Assembly (NCBI GenBank): GCA_964450435.1
Contig: CAYVCX010000008.1
Coordinates: 8,615-72,614, forward strand
Length of the DNA: 64,000 nucleotides
Origin: SKLM01 sp964450435
Lineage (GTDB): Bacteria > Chloroflexota > Anaerolineae > B4-G1
Direction of reading: 5' to 3'
A model generated the notes under the pieces. That model did no database searches and was not told the origin of the DNA. It saw only the letters and a program-made list of their open reading frames with translations. Below, one piece after another: positions 37,579 through 45,934 of this stretch (position 1 is the stretch's first letter; every line of letters begins with the position of its first letter). A program made the position numbers and the translations under genes.

Positions 37579-38412
37579 CTATGATGGTGCATCCCCGCCT
37601 GACGGGCTCCAGGCACAAGTCCCAGCTTTCCCGGGCCAGTGTATCCCCTCCTGTGCCTGCCTGCCGGTGGTCTTGCCGCCTGCAGCTGCACTGTCCTTCT
37701 CCACGGGAGCCACTCTGTCACCCGGCCCGGTATCGGTGCGGTTCGGTGGTGTCATCCGCTCAAACACAGCCCGCCACCCTCGTTGGATTCGGACCACGAC
37801 GTCGGCGGCGGCTTCCAATGCAAGGGCAGCCTTCCCACCATCAGGGACTGAGGAGAGGCGCAGCAAGTCCCCCAAAGCCGAGTCCATCGTCAGCGCCAGA
37901 GCAATCCTGGCGGGGGGTGTCGCCGACGATGGGAGAGCCTGCTCACCGTCGGGTCGATTCATCACATAGCTGACGACAGCCAGGATCACCAGCAATGCCG
38001 TAAGCACGATGCCCACAATCAGCACCGTCTCCACACTCATCCAACGGGGAAGGGAGGATGACACGGGAATGTCGCGAGGACGAAATCGGATGACCGTCAG
38101 ATCATCGGCCGACTCGGCGGGCTCGGCCTGCCTCGCTGCCGGCAAGGCCTCGACGGCCAGCGGCCCTACGCCATCCACCTCGTTCTCATAACGATCCAGA
38201 GCCTCTTCCGTCGGCAGGTCAAGATGCCTGGCATAGATACGCAGGAATCCCCGCACTTGCACGTCACCGCCAGGGAAGGCAGCGAAATCGCCGGCTTCCA
38301 GCAGCTCCAGGAACTGAGCTCGAATCCGGGTCGCTGCCTCTGCTTCCTCCAGCGTAGTTCCCTGAGCCTCACGTGCCTCTTGCAGCCACCGGCCGACCTT
38401 CTCCACCGTCAT
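37579..38412 (-). CDS. RodZ-like helix-turn-helix membrane protein
   Basis: About 277 residues. The N-terminal HTH_25 domain has VGRWLQEAREAQGTTLEEAEAATRIRAQFLELLEAGDFAAFP, given in part as RIRAQFLELLEAGDF. GGDVQVRGFLRIYARHLDLP follows. One membrane helix lies near residue 140 (VLIVGIVLTALLVILAVVSY), then a DUF4115-like extracytoplasmic domain. RodZ proteins link MreB to the cell wall. ATG 38412 sits directly on GAGGAG, so GTG 38406 two codons later may be the real start. 31 nt after rplI. Confidence 0.78.
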   Translation of the reverse strand: MTVEKVGRWLQEAREAQGTTLEEAEAATRIRAQFLELLEAGDFAAFPGGDVQVRGFLRIYARHLDLPTEEALDRYENEVDGVGPLAVEALPAARQAEPAESADDLTVIRFRPRDIPVSSSLPRWMSVETVLIVGIVLTALLVILAVVSYVMNRPDGEQALPSSATPPARIALALTMDSALGDLLRLSSVPDGGKAALALEAAADVVVRIQRGWRAVFERMTPPNRTDTGPGDRVAPVEKDSAAAGGKTTGRQAQEGIHWPGKAGTCAWSPSGGDAPS

Positions 38413-38443
38413 CTCCTCACTGCCGCCCGCTTGACAACAGGGA

Positions 38444-38938
38444 CTACGAGGTGCTCTCTTCGGCAGGCTCGACATCCGCCGGCAAACTGCCGCCCTCCGG
38501 CTTCACGACAACCCGGATCTGGGGCTCAATGTCCTCCATCAGGCGAACGGGAACAAAATGCTCCCCCACCTCTCGAATCGGCTCTGAAAGAGGGATGTCT
38601 CGCCTGTCGATCTCGACACCAACTTGCTCCTCAAGCGCTTCGGCGATATCGGCGTTGGTGATGGAGCCGTAGAGCTGACCTGTCTCCCCGGTCTTGACCT
38701 CGAAGGTGATCGTATGGGACGTCAAGCGACGGGCCAAGGCCTCCGAGCGCTTCTTCATCCTCTCGTGCTTGCGCGCCTGCACCTCTTGACGATGCTGGAA
38801 ATCCTTCAACGCGCCCGGGGTGGCCCTCACGGCCATTCCCCGCGGGATCAAGTAATTCCGGGCGTAGCCGTCCGCTACTTCGTGAACATCTCCTCTTTTG
38901 CCCAGGTTGGGCACGTCTTGTTTCAGTATGACTTTCAC
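38444..38938 (-). CDS. rplI: 50S ribosomal protein L9
   Basis: 164 residues, with the L9 N-terminal signature MKVILKQDVPNLGKRGDVHEVADGYARNYL in the usual position (core GYARNYLIPRGMA). The C-terminal domain ends in an acidic tail about 15 residues longer than E. coli L9. It is downstream of two tRNA genes on the same strand and may be co-transcribed with them. Confidence 0.96.
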   Translation of the reverse strand: MKVILKQDVPNLGKRGDVHEVADGYARNYLIPRGMAVRATPGALKDFQHRQEVQARKHERMKKRSEALARRLTSHTITFEVKTGETGQLYGSITNADIAEALEEQVGVEIDRRDIPLSEPIREVGEHFVPVRLMEDIEPQIRVVVKPEGGSLPADVEPAEESTS

Positions 38939-38985
38939 GGTAGCACCCCTTGAACGTGATCAAGCAACCAAAGCGTGGATGCAGG

Positions 38986-39069
38986 TAGGGCGGGTGGGAT
39001 TCGAACCCACACGTCCTCTCAGACAGAGGATTTTAAGTCCCCGGCGTCTTCCTATTCCGCCACCGCCCC
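38986..39069 (-). tRNA. tRNA-Leu(TAA)
   Basis: 84 nt. Acceptor GGGGCGG pairs with CCGCCCT (G-U at the end); D region TGGCGGAAT; anticodon loop CTTAAAA with anticodon TAA; long variable arm typical of leucine; T loop TTCGAAT. CCA is not encoded in full. Confidence 0.93.
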
Positions 39070-39120
39070 GCATAGAGCGCGGGCAGCTTGATGCTGCCCG
39101 CAGTCGACGCCAACGAAAAG

Positions 39121-39192
39121 AGGCGGCGGCCGGATTCGAACCGGCGGATGGGACTTTTGCAGAGTCCTGCCTTGCCACTTGGCTACGCCGCC
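39121..39192 (-). tRNA. tRNA-Cys(GCA)
   Basis: 72 nt. Acceptor GGCGGCG with CGCCGCC and discriminator T; anticodon loop CTGCAAA with anticodon GCA; T stem/loop GCCGG-TTCGAAT-CCGGC. It lies 51 nt upstream of tRNA-Leu on the minus strand. Confidence 0.93.
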
Positions 39193-39207
39193 TTGCTTCG
39201 CACCAAG

Positions 39208-39236
39208 ATTCTACCACATGTTGATGCGGTCTGCAA
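39208..39236 (-). promoter_or_regulatory. Promoter of the tRNA-Cys/tRNA-Leu(/rplI) unit
   Basis: On the minus strand: TTGCAG (39231-39236), 17-bp spacer, TAGAAT (39208-39213), with a TGG extension; 15 bp before the tRNA-Cys 5' end. Confidence 0.7.
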
Positions 39237-39663
39237 GCAGTCGCTGCGAGGGTGTCGAATAATGGGCGATCAGCATCACCAATCTGCCCCATTATGCTCC
39301 TAGTCCCCGATTTTCAAGGCTCTCATTTTGCGATTGGTGGAGGGAATCGTGCACCGCCGTGAACAGGCGGTGCTGGGGGGGGGTGCCTGGCGGGGTGGGA
39401 TCAGTCGTTCGAGGTGTTTTTTCAACACTCTCCGCTGCCGGTAATGACGAAGACCCACTACGCACCAGATTCCGATGACACTCCAGGTAGGCGAACTCGA
39501 TGCCCTCACGCAGAGAGCAGGAGGAACGCCGACCGCGTACGCCTTCGGGCGAGAGACCGGGATCGAACCTGGCAAAGTCAGGAAAAGCGACCTCTCATCA
39601 CCAGGACGTCAGGCGGCGCCAGGTGATGGCAGAAGACGGACGTCGGATAGGGCTGCGGTCGCC

Positions 39664-39681
39664 GATATTGTACAATATCGA
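39664..39681. repeat. 18-bp perfect palindrome CGATATTGTACAATATCG
   Basis: Self-complementary over all 18 bases, in AT-rich contrast to its GC-rich surroundings. Its half-site recurs at 39806 and 39840. Looks like a dimer-binding operator or an element end. Confidence 0.6.
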
Positions 39682-39805
39682 ATCAAAATCCGCCTCCGAG
39701 GTGGTGGGGAGAAGGGGCCAAAATACGGGCCTCTGGGGCGGGATCTACCCACAAACCAGCCATCTGAGGGCAGAAAGTGGGGCGCCGTCCCTGGATTCTG
39801 GTCAA

Positions 39806-39848
39806 CGATATTGTTTCTGCGCGGCATTTTTTCCCGGAAACAATATCG
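39806..39848. repeat. 12-bp inverted repeat sharing the CGATATTGT half-site
   Basis: CGATATTGTTTC (39806-39817) and GAAACAATATCG (39837-39848) around a 19-nt loop. The outer nine bases equal the half-site of the palindrome at 39664. Confidence 0.6.
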
Positions 39849-40188
39849 GTGCGGCAGGCCAGAGCGCGGAATAGACTCCAGAGGTTGTCAATGTCCAGCA
39901 GCATTTCCGTGACCCAGAGCAGCATCGTGTGGAGCGAGTATTCCCTGTAGCCCAGTGTAGCCCAGTCTCGGCAACCCTTGAGATCTCTGCACTATCCCGC
40001 GGATGCCGGTAGGACAACGCGCCTGGGTCGAGTGCTGATATTATAGCGCAGGCGGGGGCGGTTGTAAAGAGGGGAAATTTGGGATACCGTTTGGGAAATG
40101 GGTCAGGAATTTGGGATATGGGAGGGCGATCTGCAAGTTGCGGATTCTATACTGCAGGCTCCAAGTAATGGATGGAGACAAGAGCGGG

Positions 40189-40627
40189 GGCGAGGGTGGA
40201 GATCGATTTGCCCGACCGGCTTCACCACGGGCGCGCCAGCCTTTGGCCCCAGCCCGTGTATGATCTGGCGCACACCGACACCGCTTGAGGATATGACACG
40301 GATGCCAGCGTCGCCTTGCGGCGGCAGGGGGAGGAGCGGGCCGGAATACGCAGCGGGCTCCCCTGCGGCGAGGTCTGTCTCCGTCTGCATGCCTACGTTT
40401 TCCAGACGCCGTGCCACCACTGATAGGCAGGCGTCCGCCTCGGATTTCGGCATCTGCCAGGGCAGAGGATTCAAGGCGATGGCTTCAAAGGCTGGAGATC
40501 TGCACCTCATCACGCGCAACAGCGAGATTCGAGCACGAAGCGCTCGGCAGACACCACCCGCGTGCAACAATACACACCGGGCAACCAGGGATCCATCTAG
40601 GGGAAACAGGATCGGATCCACCCTGGC
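40189..40627 (-). pseudogene. Decayed universal stress protein (UspA-like) gene
   Basis: A single frame still shows the UspA order: DPILFPLDGSLVARCVLLHA (start strand and helix), RALRARISLLRVM, ACLSVVARRLENVG, DLAAGEPAAY, then GIRVISSSGVGVRQIIHGLG with the G-x2-G-x9-G-like site altered, and GAPVVKPV. The middle region and nucleotide-binding glycines do not fit a working protein, and there is no plausible start or ribosome site. A very divergent live protein cannot be excluded. Confidence 0.45.
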
Positions 40628-41106
40628 TCCCGTCGTGTCCCCGTGGGGCCGAGTCGAATGCATCGTTGATCGGCGCCCCATTCTTCGGCTTCACAGTTGC
40701 TTCCCGTTGGCCCCAGGCACAGATAACACTCATATCCGAGCGCCTGCGGCCCAACGATCGGTTCGCGTGGCAGCAGTATCGTGATACCCCGTGAACCTCT
40801 GGTGCGAGTTGATGGGTAAGCAATCCTGTTCACCAACCAGTACATGAGACTGCGCGCAATTGATCAACAGGTGCGCCAATACTGGGAGAGTTCTGTCTCG
40901 CTTCATCCGTCACCAGAGAAGAAACCATCCCCTGGACAGCGGGTCTTGTCCCTATTGGGCCAGTTCGCGGGCGATACATCGGTGCGAACGAGTGCGTCGA
41001 CCAGCAGGACAGTCATTGCGGCTAAAGCCCCAGATCCTCGACGTGGATCGGGTCGTGCCGGATGTACTGGACGCATGCCCCTACAAGGATTGCGATGGGG
41101 AGCATT
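40628..41106. other. Region without recognised genes (479 nt)
   Basis: Only short open frames without family features. It separates the UspA remnant from the radical SAM gene. Confidence 0.4.
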
Positions 41107-42054
41107 TTACACCTCGCGCCTGTTGAGCCTTCTCAGGTAGAAGCGGTGGCCTGCGTACTCCGCCGCGACAAGCCGATCGTCGGCCACCAGGCGACGGATC
41201 ACGGCCCAATCCGCGTCTGACCGCGCCAGGAACTCGCGGATTGCGTCCTCCCGCATCGGATGGACCGCGGTGATGCTCAACAAATCCTCCTCGACGTCAC
41301 CCGTGGAGGCGAACGCATTCCCCTCGTAGCCAATCAAAACCTCCACGTGATCCACGCGCTCGCCGATGATCTGATAGGCCCGGTTGACCGTCCCCTCGTC
41401 GGGCCCGTGTGCCCACGGCTCGGCGGGCGGTCTGGTGGGGATCGCAACGTACGCCCGCTCCGGTTTCAAGCGGGCCATAAAGGCAGCCACCTCATTCAGC
41501 GCGACCTCGCCGTCGTTGATGCCGTTCACCAGCATCGTCTCCGTCGCCAGCATCCCCTCGTAATCGTCCGCGAAAGCCAGCATGTCATCCTGGATCGCCC
41601 GCAGTTGGAGCCTCCGGTGCGGCCGATTGACCTGGCGCCAGATGTCCTCCGACGCGGCGTCGACTTTCAGGGACACCCAGTCAGCCTGCGCCAGCGCGTC
41701 CCTCACGTCCCGCCGCCAGACGAGCGAGCCGTTGCTGATGACCGCGGTCTTGATCCCCAGCGGTTGCAAAAGCTCGATCTCACGGCCCAGGTTTGCGTCG
41801 AGGGTCGGCTCCCCATCCGGGACGAAAGTGAGGTAGTCGATGGCCTCCCCTGCCTCCTTGGCCTGCTCGACCTTGGTTTGGACATCCCGTAGGACGCGCT
41901 CTGGCTCATAGAACGAACGACGCTCCACCTGCATTTTGATCGTTGGTCCCAGCTGGCAGTACGCACACGAATAGGTGCATATCTTGGGCGGGATGTTGTT
42001 TATGCCCAGGCTACGACCCAGGCGTCGCGATGGAACGGGCCCATAGGCGATCAT
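41107..42054 (-). CDS. Radical SAM protein (COG0731-like)
   Basis: 315 residues. N-terminal GPVPSRRLGRSLGIN is typical of this group. Radical SAM motif CTYSCAYCQLG (C-x3-C-x2-C). Also FVPDGEPTLD (GGE-like SAM site), AVISNGSL and VSLKVDA. The C-terminal ~80 residues form a winged-helix-like tail. Substrate unknown. GGAGG lies upstream. It starts 22 nt after the aminotransferase stop, as the last gene of the long minus-strand array. It is not the AmmeMemoRadiSam type. Confidence 0.83.
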   Translation of the reverse strand: MIAYGPVPSRRLGRSLGINNIPPKICTYSCAYCQLGPTIKMQVERRSFYEPERVLRDVQTKVEQAKEAGEAIDYLTFVPDGEPTLDANLGREIELLQPLGIKTAVISNGSLVWRRDVRDALAQADWVSLKVDAASEDIWRQVNRPHRRLQLRAIQDDMLAFADDYEGMLATETMLVNGINDGEVALNEVAAFMARLKPERAYVAIPTRPPAEPWAHGPDEGTVNRAYQIIGERVDHVEVLIGYEGNAFASTGDVEEDLLSITAVHPMREDAIREFLARSDADWAVIRRLVADDRLVAAEYAGHRFYLRRLNRREV

Positions 42055-42076
42055 ATTGTCAATTCCTCCCCAGAGG

Positions 42077-43096
42077 TCACTCGCCCTCCCCTATGATCTC
42101 TTCAAAGGCAACCAGAAACGCATCGTTCTCCTGCTGCGTACCGACTGTTACCCGGATGAATCCGGGCGGCAACTGGTTCGAGACGTCCGAGACCAGCACG
42201 CCTGCGTCCCTGAGTCGTCTAGCCATATCAAGGATGTCGCTTCGGACCAGCAGGAAGTTTGTGTGACTGGGGATGACGCGCGCGCCCGCGTCCCGCAGTG
42301 CCTCCCGCAGACGCTCCCTCTCCACCACCAGTCGCCCCACGGTATCCCGCGCGTAACCCGGGTCCTCCAGTGCTTCTATCCCCGCATGCAGGCTGGACTG
42401 CGGAAGAAACGCGTAGAAACCGATGAACGCCTCCCGAAAGGCCTCTCCCACCACTGCGTACCCCACCCGGGCGCCCGCCAGGCTGAAGGCCTTGTCCAGC
42501 GTCCGCGTCACCGCCAGGTTGGTATACTCCTCCACCAGGTCGGCGAACGAGCCGTGTGGCCTTTCCTCGCCCCGCGCGCTCACCCGGGAGAAGTCGTGGT
42601 ACGCCTCGTCGATCACCAGCAGGGTCTGCTCGCTCTGCAGCACCGCCCGGACCGTCTCGCGATCCAGCAGCACCTGGCCGGTGGGGTTGTTCGGGTTGTC
42701 GATGATGGCGAGGCACGGTCCTTCCAGCGCGCGCATCAGCACCTCCGGCTCCAGCGCGAACGTGGGTGGGCTCAGCCGCAGGCCGGTCCACCGCGCTGCA
42801 ACCTGCCGCACCGTCTCCACGGTGGGAAGAAACGTCGGACTCACCGTGATCACCATCCGCTCTCCCCCGAAGGCGTGGATCATCTCCCGCAGCAGAAGGT
42901 CGGAGCCCGGTCCCATCACGAGCTGCTGCTCCGGAACCCCGGCGTAGTGCGCGAGCAGCCCTCGAAACCGGGCCAGATCCTCCGGATCGGCGTACCGGTT
43001 CAGGCGAGACAATCCTCTCCCGGCCCCCGCGACGACGTGCGGCGGGGGAAGGGTGGTCACCTCGTTCCTGTCGAGCCGGATGGGCTGCTCTACCAT
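42077..43096 (-). CDS. Histidinol-phosphate-aminotransferase-like PLP enzyme
   Basis: 339 residues from ATG 43096, behind GGAGGT. Class I/II aminotransferase landmarks: RLDRNEVTTLPPPHVV; GPGSDLLLREMI; IDNPNNPTGQ; VIDEAYHDFS; PLP lysine in RTLDKAFSLAGARVGYAV; and the C-terminal arginine region LPPGFIRVTVGT. The reading frame runs upstream without a stop into an ATP-NAD-kinase-like sequence up to 43771, so it could also be read as a fusion. HisC is the nearest family, but no other his genes are here. Confidence 0.8.
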   Translation of the reverse strand: MVEQPIRLDRNEVTTLPPPHVVAGAGRGLSRLNRYADPEDLARFRGLLAHYAGVPEQQLVMGPGSDLLLREMIHAFGGERMVITVSPTFLPTVETVRQVAARWTGLRLSPPTFALEPEVLMRALEGPCLAIIDNPNNPTGQVLLDRETVRAVLQSEQTLLVIDEAYHDFSRVSARGEERPHGSFADLVEEYTNLAVTRTLDKAFSLAGARVGYAVVGEAFREAFIGFYAFLPQSSLHAGIEALEDPGYARDTVGRLVVERERLREALRDAGARVIPSHTNFLLVRSDILDMARRLRDAGVLVSDVSNQLPPGFIRVTVGTQQENDAFLVAFEEIIGEGE

Positions 43097-44089
43097 ACTG
43101 ACCTCCACCATCATCCATTCTCGGTAGCCGACCGTGACCTTGACGTACCCCGACACCGTCTCATCGAGGGTCGCGTCACCCGTATCCACGCGCAAGCACT
43201 CGAGCTTGTTCACCTTACGTCGGGCCCCCACGACGATCACGTTCTCCTTGCCCACCGCCCAGATCACCGTCGGCGTGAACTGCTTGCTCCCCCTTCCGAA
43301 GATGAACCCGTTGCCCCCGATGGGGGTCACGATGATCTTTCGCTTGCGGTGCTGCTCCAGAAGACGCAGGATGTCCTTTTCGTTCACGTCCTCTCCCACG
43401 AGCGTTCCCTCGTGGACCGCGTCCAGCCCCAGAAGGGTGTTAGAGAGCTCCAGTTCTTCCGTGATGGCGCGCACCGTCGTGCCGGGTCCCAGCAGGTGGA
43501 GCGTCTGCGGATCCAGCTCCTCTACGATAGATCTGGCGATGTCCGCCTTGACCTGCTCGGAGGGTGCGCTGACGTCCGAGGCTGCCTTTGCGGGCTGGAG
43601 GGAGGTTCGCACCTCGGGCACCAGGAGCGTACCGTAGAGCCTGGAGGCCAGCCTGTCGTCCCGGAAGGCCGCCTCGTCGATGTCGAGCACCTCCTCCTCC
43701 GTCACCAGAGCCCCGGCGACGAAGGCGTCCACCATATCGGCCGTCGCCGCCCACGAAAACCAGCAACTCAACGCCCCGAGCCACCATCGCCCGGGCGATG
43801 CGCTTCGTGTGCTGCGCCGAGGTCTCCTCGCCGATCTCCCCGATGACCGTGGCCGGTATGCCCATCTCCTGCAGGTGGAGGGCTCCCATCCGACCTAGCG
43901 CGGCGAGGAACGCCATCTCGTCCTTCCGCTCCAGGTGTGCCAGCATGTCCCGCGTCCTCCGGGGTGTGACCGGCTCGGCGCCCAGCTCCACGGCCCTCTC
44001 GTGCATCTCTCCGTCAGTCCCCTTGAGTCCAACGCTCCCCCCATGCCCGCCACGGGATTGACGATCAGGCCAGCGGTCCTTTTCTTCAT
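43097..44089 (-). pseudogene. Frameshifted ATP-NAD kinase (COG3199-type)
   Basis: Three frames together give one kinase. MKKRTAGLIVNPVAGMGG starts at 44089. It then shifts at a six-G run (near 44036) to SVGLKGTDGEMHERAVELGAEPVTPRRTRD and on to VELLVFVGGDG. A second shift near 43755 leads to TADMVDAFVAGALV, RKIIVTPIGGNGFIFGRGS, and LECLRVDTGDATLDET. The second lesion removes about 5 nt, as if one copy of a GACGG repeat was lost, inside the GGDGT nucleotide-binding motif. The product would not be functional unless these are sequence errors. Confidence 0.75.
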
Positions 44090-44226
44090 CCTGAACTCCC
44101 CCCCAGTAGCCATCGCCCCCGGGCGCCCCACGCAATAGGTCTCCTCTCGCCCTGCCCGTCGCTTGGGTCGCCTTCCTGCGCCGACCGATATGTCGCGCTC
44201 GACCTCACGTGCGTCGACCAGGTGCT

Positions 44227-44609
44227 CACCCAGTGCCCGGCGCGCCTCCTACCAATGTGTCCTCTCTTGCATCCCGAACCTTGACCACGAGCCTTCCTTA
44301 TGCCAGATAAGTCCCCCGGAAAGAGCCGACGCTCACGATGTGGTCACCCGCCTCGGAGACGGACTTGCCCAGCTGCAGGAAAATCTCCTTCCCCTCCGTG
44401 ACCTCCAACGTCAGGCGCAAACCCGAGCACCCGCCGGCGAGGCGCACGCCGGATCATGCTCGCAGACGATGTCAATGAGCCTGCCGTCTTCGTCCACGAC
44501 CGGAAGCCCTCGAAACCCGCGCGTCGGCACCAGGCCCCAAGGCGTCGCGAATTACTCTGTCTGGTGTTATTGTCACCGGTGGTGAACTCATGCGATGGCG
44601 TACAAGCAT
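44227..44609 (-). pseudogene. Broken CBS-ACT domain gene (AcuB-like)
   Basis: Starts MLVRHRMSSPPVTITPDRVIRDALG at 44609 (shown here in part), then changes frame to RGFRGLPVVDEDGRLIDIVCEHD, the CBS motif. Another frame change gives the ACT-type region LRLTLEVTEGKEIF, SEAGDHIVSVGSFRGTYLA, an in-frame TAA, then GRLVVKVRDARED. The order equals CBS-ACT proteins, but most of the second CBS motif is missing, and there are at least two frameshifts and one nonsense codon. Confidence 0.65.
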
Positions 44610-44715
44610 CGGATTTGTCCCCTTATTGCCGCTACGTCGTTTGCCTCAGGGATGGTCGGACCCAGCCGGCACCGTGTGCTCCGCGCCTCTCTTGCTCGCC
44701 GTCCCTCGTTCTATC

Positions 44716-44952
44716 TCAGTCGCGTCGGCACGCACCGCCGGCAGAACACGGCGGCGCGTCACATCGTTCGTCGCGACCGCAGCAGGTCTGCCCCGTGACC
44801 CGAGCTGTCCGCCCGCTCAATACCGTGGGTGCGGAGAGCAGCTTCTTCAGCGACGCACTGCCGCACTCCGGACAGGTGACCGCGCCTCTCCTCCGCACCA
44901 GCGTTTCAAACGTCGTCCCACAGATGTCACAACGATATTCATAGATCGGCAT
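44716..44952 (-). CDS. FmdB-family zinc-ribbon protein
   Basis: 78 residues from ATG 44952, behind GAGGAGG. Zinc ribbon MPIYEYRCDICGTTFE and CPECGSASLKKLLSAP, the FmdB regulatory-protein pattern. A cysteine-rich tail follows (CCGRDERCDAPPCSAGGAC, six Cys). It overlaps the end of the OsmC-like gene by 14 nt. Confidence 0.82.
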   Translation of the reverse strand: MPIYEYRCDICGTTFETLVRRRGAVTCPECGSASLKKLLSAPTVLSGRTARVTGQTCCGRDERCDAPPCSAGGACRRD

Positions 44953-45328
44953 CGGTGCCTCCTCGCCCTCCTGCAAACTCGATGTCCAGCTCCGGCGGAT
45001 GCAGCAGCGTATTGGGAAGCGTGGCGTGGCTTGCCACGGCAACCAGACGCCGCCTCATGCCCTCATCTGGTTCCGGGTCCAGATGGAGCGTCGCCCTCAG
45101 TACGCCTATGCGGCGCGCACCCGGAACCTCGTTGTACGCCATCTCCAGGCTCAGGTGTTCGACCGCCACGCCGTGCAGCCTGCACGAGTTCAGCACGAAC
45201 TCCTCCACGGACGCGGCAAACGCCGCCGCAAAGAGTCCCGGCGCGTTTGTCGCTGTGCTTCCGCCCCCATCCTCCGGTGCTGCATCGACGACCACGGTAT
45301 GCTCGTTCACCGTCGCCAGGAAGCGCAT
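44939..45328 (-). CDS. OsmC-like protein lacking the usual catalytic cysteines
   Basis: 129 residues. TVNEHTVVVDAAPEDGG, then GLFAAAFAASVEEFVLNSCRLHGVAVEHLSLEM and HATLPNTLL follow the OsmC fold. The peroxidatic Cys of the ALAGC-like segment is Ser here, and the second Cys (CPVSNTL-like) is Thr-Leu. A better N-terminus (MTTEVVGVKLIVEHVDD, from 45377) lies in another frame just upstream, so the gene may be frameshifted near 45330. Otherwise it starts at the internal ATG 45328, which has no ribosome site. Confidence 0.6.
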   Translation of the reverse strand: MRFLATVNEHTVVVDAAPEDGGGSTATNAPGLFAAAFAASVEEFVLNSCRLHGVAVEHLSLEMAYNEVPGARRIGVLRATLHLDPEPDEGMRRRLVAVASHATLPNTLLHPPELDIEFAGGRGGTDADL

Positions 45329-45394
45329 CGTCCACGTGTTCCACGATTAGCTTCACGCCGACCACCTCCGTGGTCATCTCCCCGCCCTGCCTAC

Positions 45395-45880
45395 CTAGCG
45401 TCCCCGCCTGCGGTGCTGTCTCCGAGCCCCTCGACCGTTCGCCCTCCCGGGTGCGCGGGTTCCCCCCCTTGTCATAGGAGGCGTCCCGCGCCCCTCCGAC
45501 GGCTCTGCGAGCCAGCGGCTGACAGCTCGCGCCAGCGCGTGGGCGGCCCGCACAAGAAGCCCTACCCCGACCTCCGTGACCGCCGGCCCGGCGGTCTCAA
45601 CCAGAGGACGCGCACGCTCGACCGCGGGAGCGAGCCGCCCCTTGGTCCGGCGTGCCGCCACCGCCCGCTCCTCCGCCCGGACCAGCTCCCCATGCACCAC
45701 AGGGTGTATCGCGTCCTCAGGGCAGACCTCGAGGCAGGCCCCGCAACCGGTACACATCTCCTCCGCCACGTGAGCCTTACCGTCCACCAGGGCGATCGCC
45801 CCGACGGGGCAGGCCTCAACGCAGGCGCCGCACCTGGTACAGCGCTCCGTGTCTATCCATACCACCTGGTCGTTAGCCAT
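45395..45880 (-). CDS. Two-cluster ferredoxin with long basic C-terminal extension
   Basis: 161 residues. [4Fe-4S] motifs CTRCGACVEACP (Cys14 on) and CTGCGACLEVCP occupy the first ~60 residues. The rest is an amphipathic helical segment (GVGLLVRAAHALARAVSRWLA) and an Arg/Gly-rich tail (GRANGRGARRQHRRRGR). The ferredoxin half may serve as electron carrier for the Hdr-like cluster; the tail could mediate membrane or nucleic-acid contact (inference). Confidence 0.8.
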   Translation of the reverse strand: MANDQVVWIDTERCTRCGACVEACPVGAIALVDGKAHVAEEMCTGCGACLEVCPEDAIHPVVHGELVRAEERAVAARRTKGRLAPAVERARPLVETAGPAVTEVGVGLLVRAAHALARAVSRWLAEPSEGRGTPPMTRGGTRAPGRANGRGARRQHRRRGR

Positions 45881-45934
45881 CTGTTCCTCCCTACGCTAAC
45901 CGCCTTTCCTCTGCCTCCAACGCATCCCCCCTGA

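Larger units (their letters stand above)
39193..40188. other. Non-coding region with tRNA promoter and palindromes
   Basis: No intact gene is found. Contents: tRNA promoter (39208-39236); ACCGCC/GGCGGT hairpin near 39351; palindromes at 39664 and 39806; and a run of short TTTGGGA-like repeats at 40071-40130. One minus-strand stretch (39683-39960) reads like a decayed protein fragment across frames, but I cannot name it. Confidence 0.5.

Noticed and set aside
40021..40050. TATTATAG as another promoter
   Set aside because: No -35, no TGn and no gene downstream.
41107..42054. Radical SAM partner of the Memo/AMMECR1 pair
   Set aside because: Its N-terminus and CTYSCAYC motif fit a COG0731-like protein, not the AmrS family, and it is 20 kb away.
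42056..43846. 596-codon open frame on the plus strand
   Set aside because: Antisense to the aminotransferase/NAD-kinase sequence; His/Arg/Pro-rich with no family features. A GC-driven shadow.
44590..45477. 295-codon plus-strand frame
   Set aside because: Antisense to the FmdB and OsmC-like genes; Ser/Pro/Arg-rich shadow.
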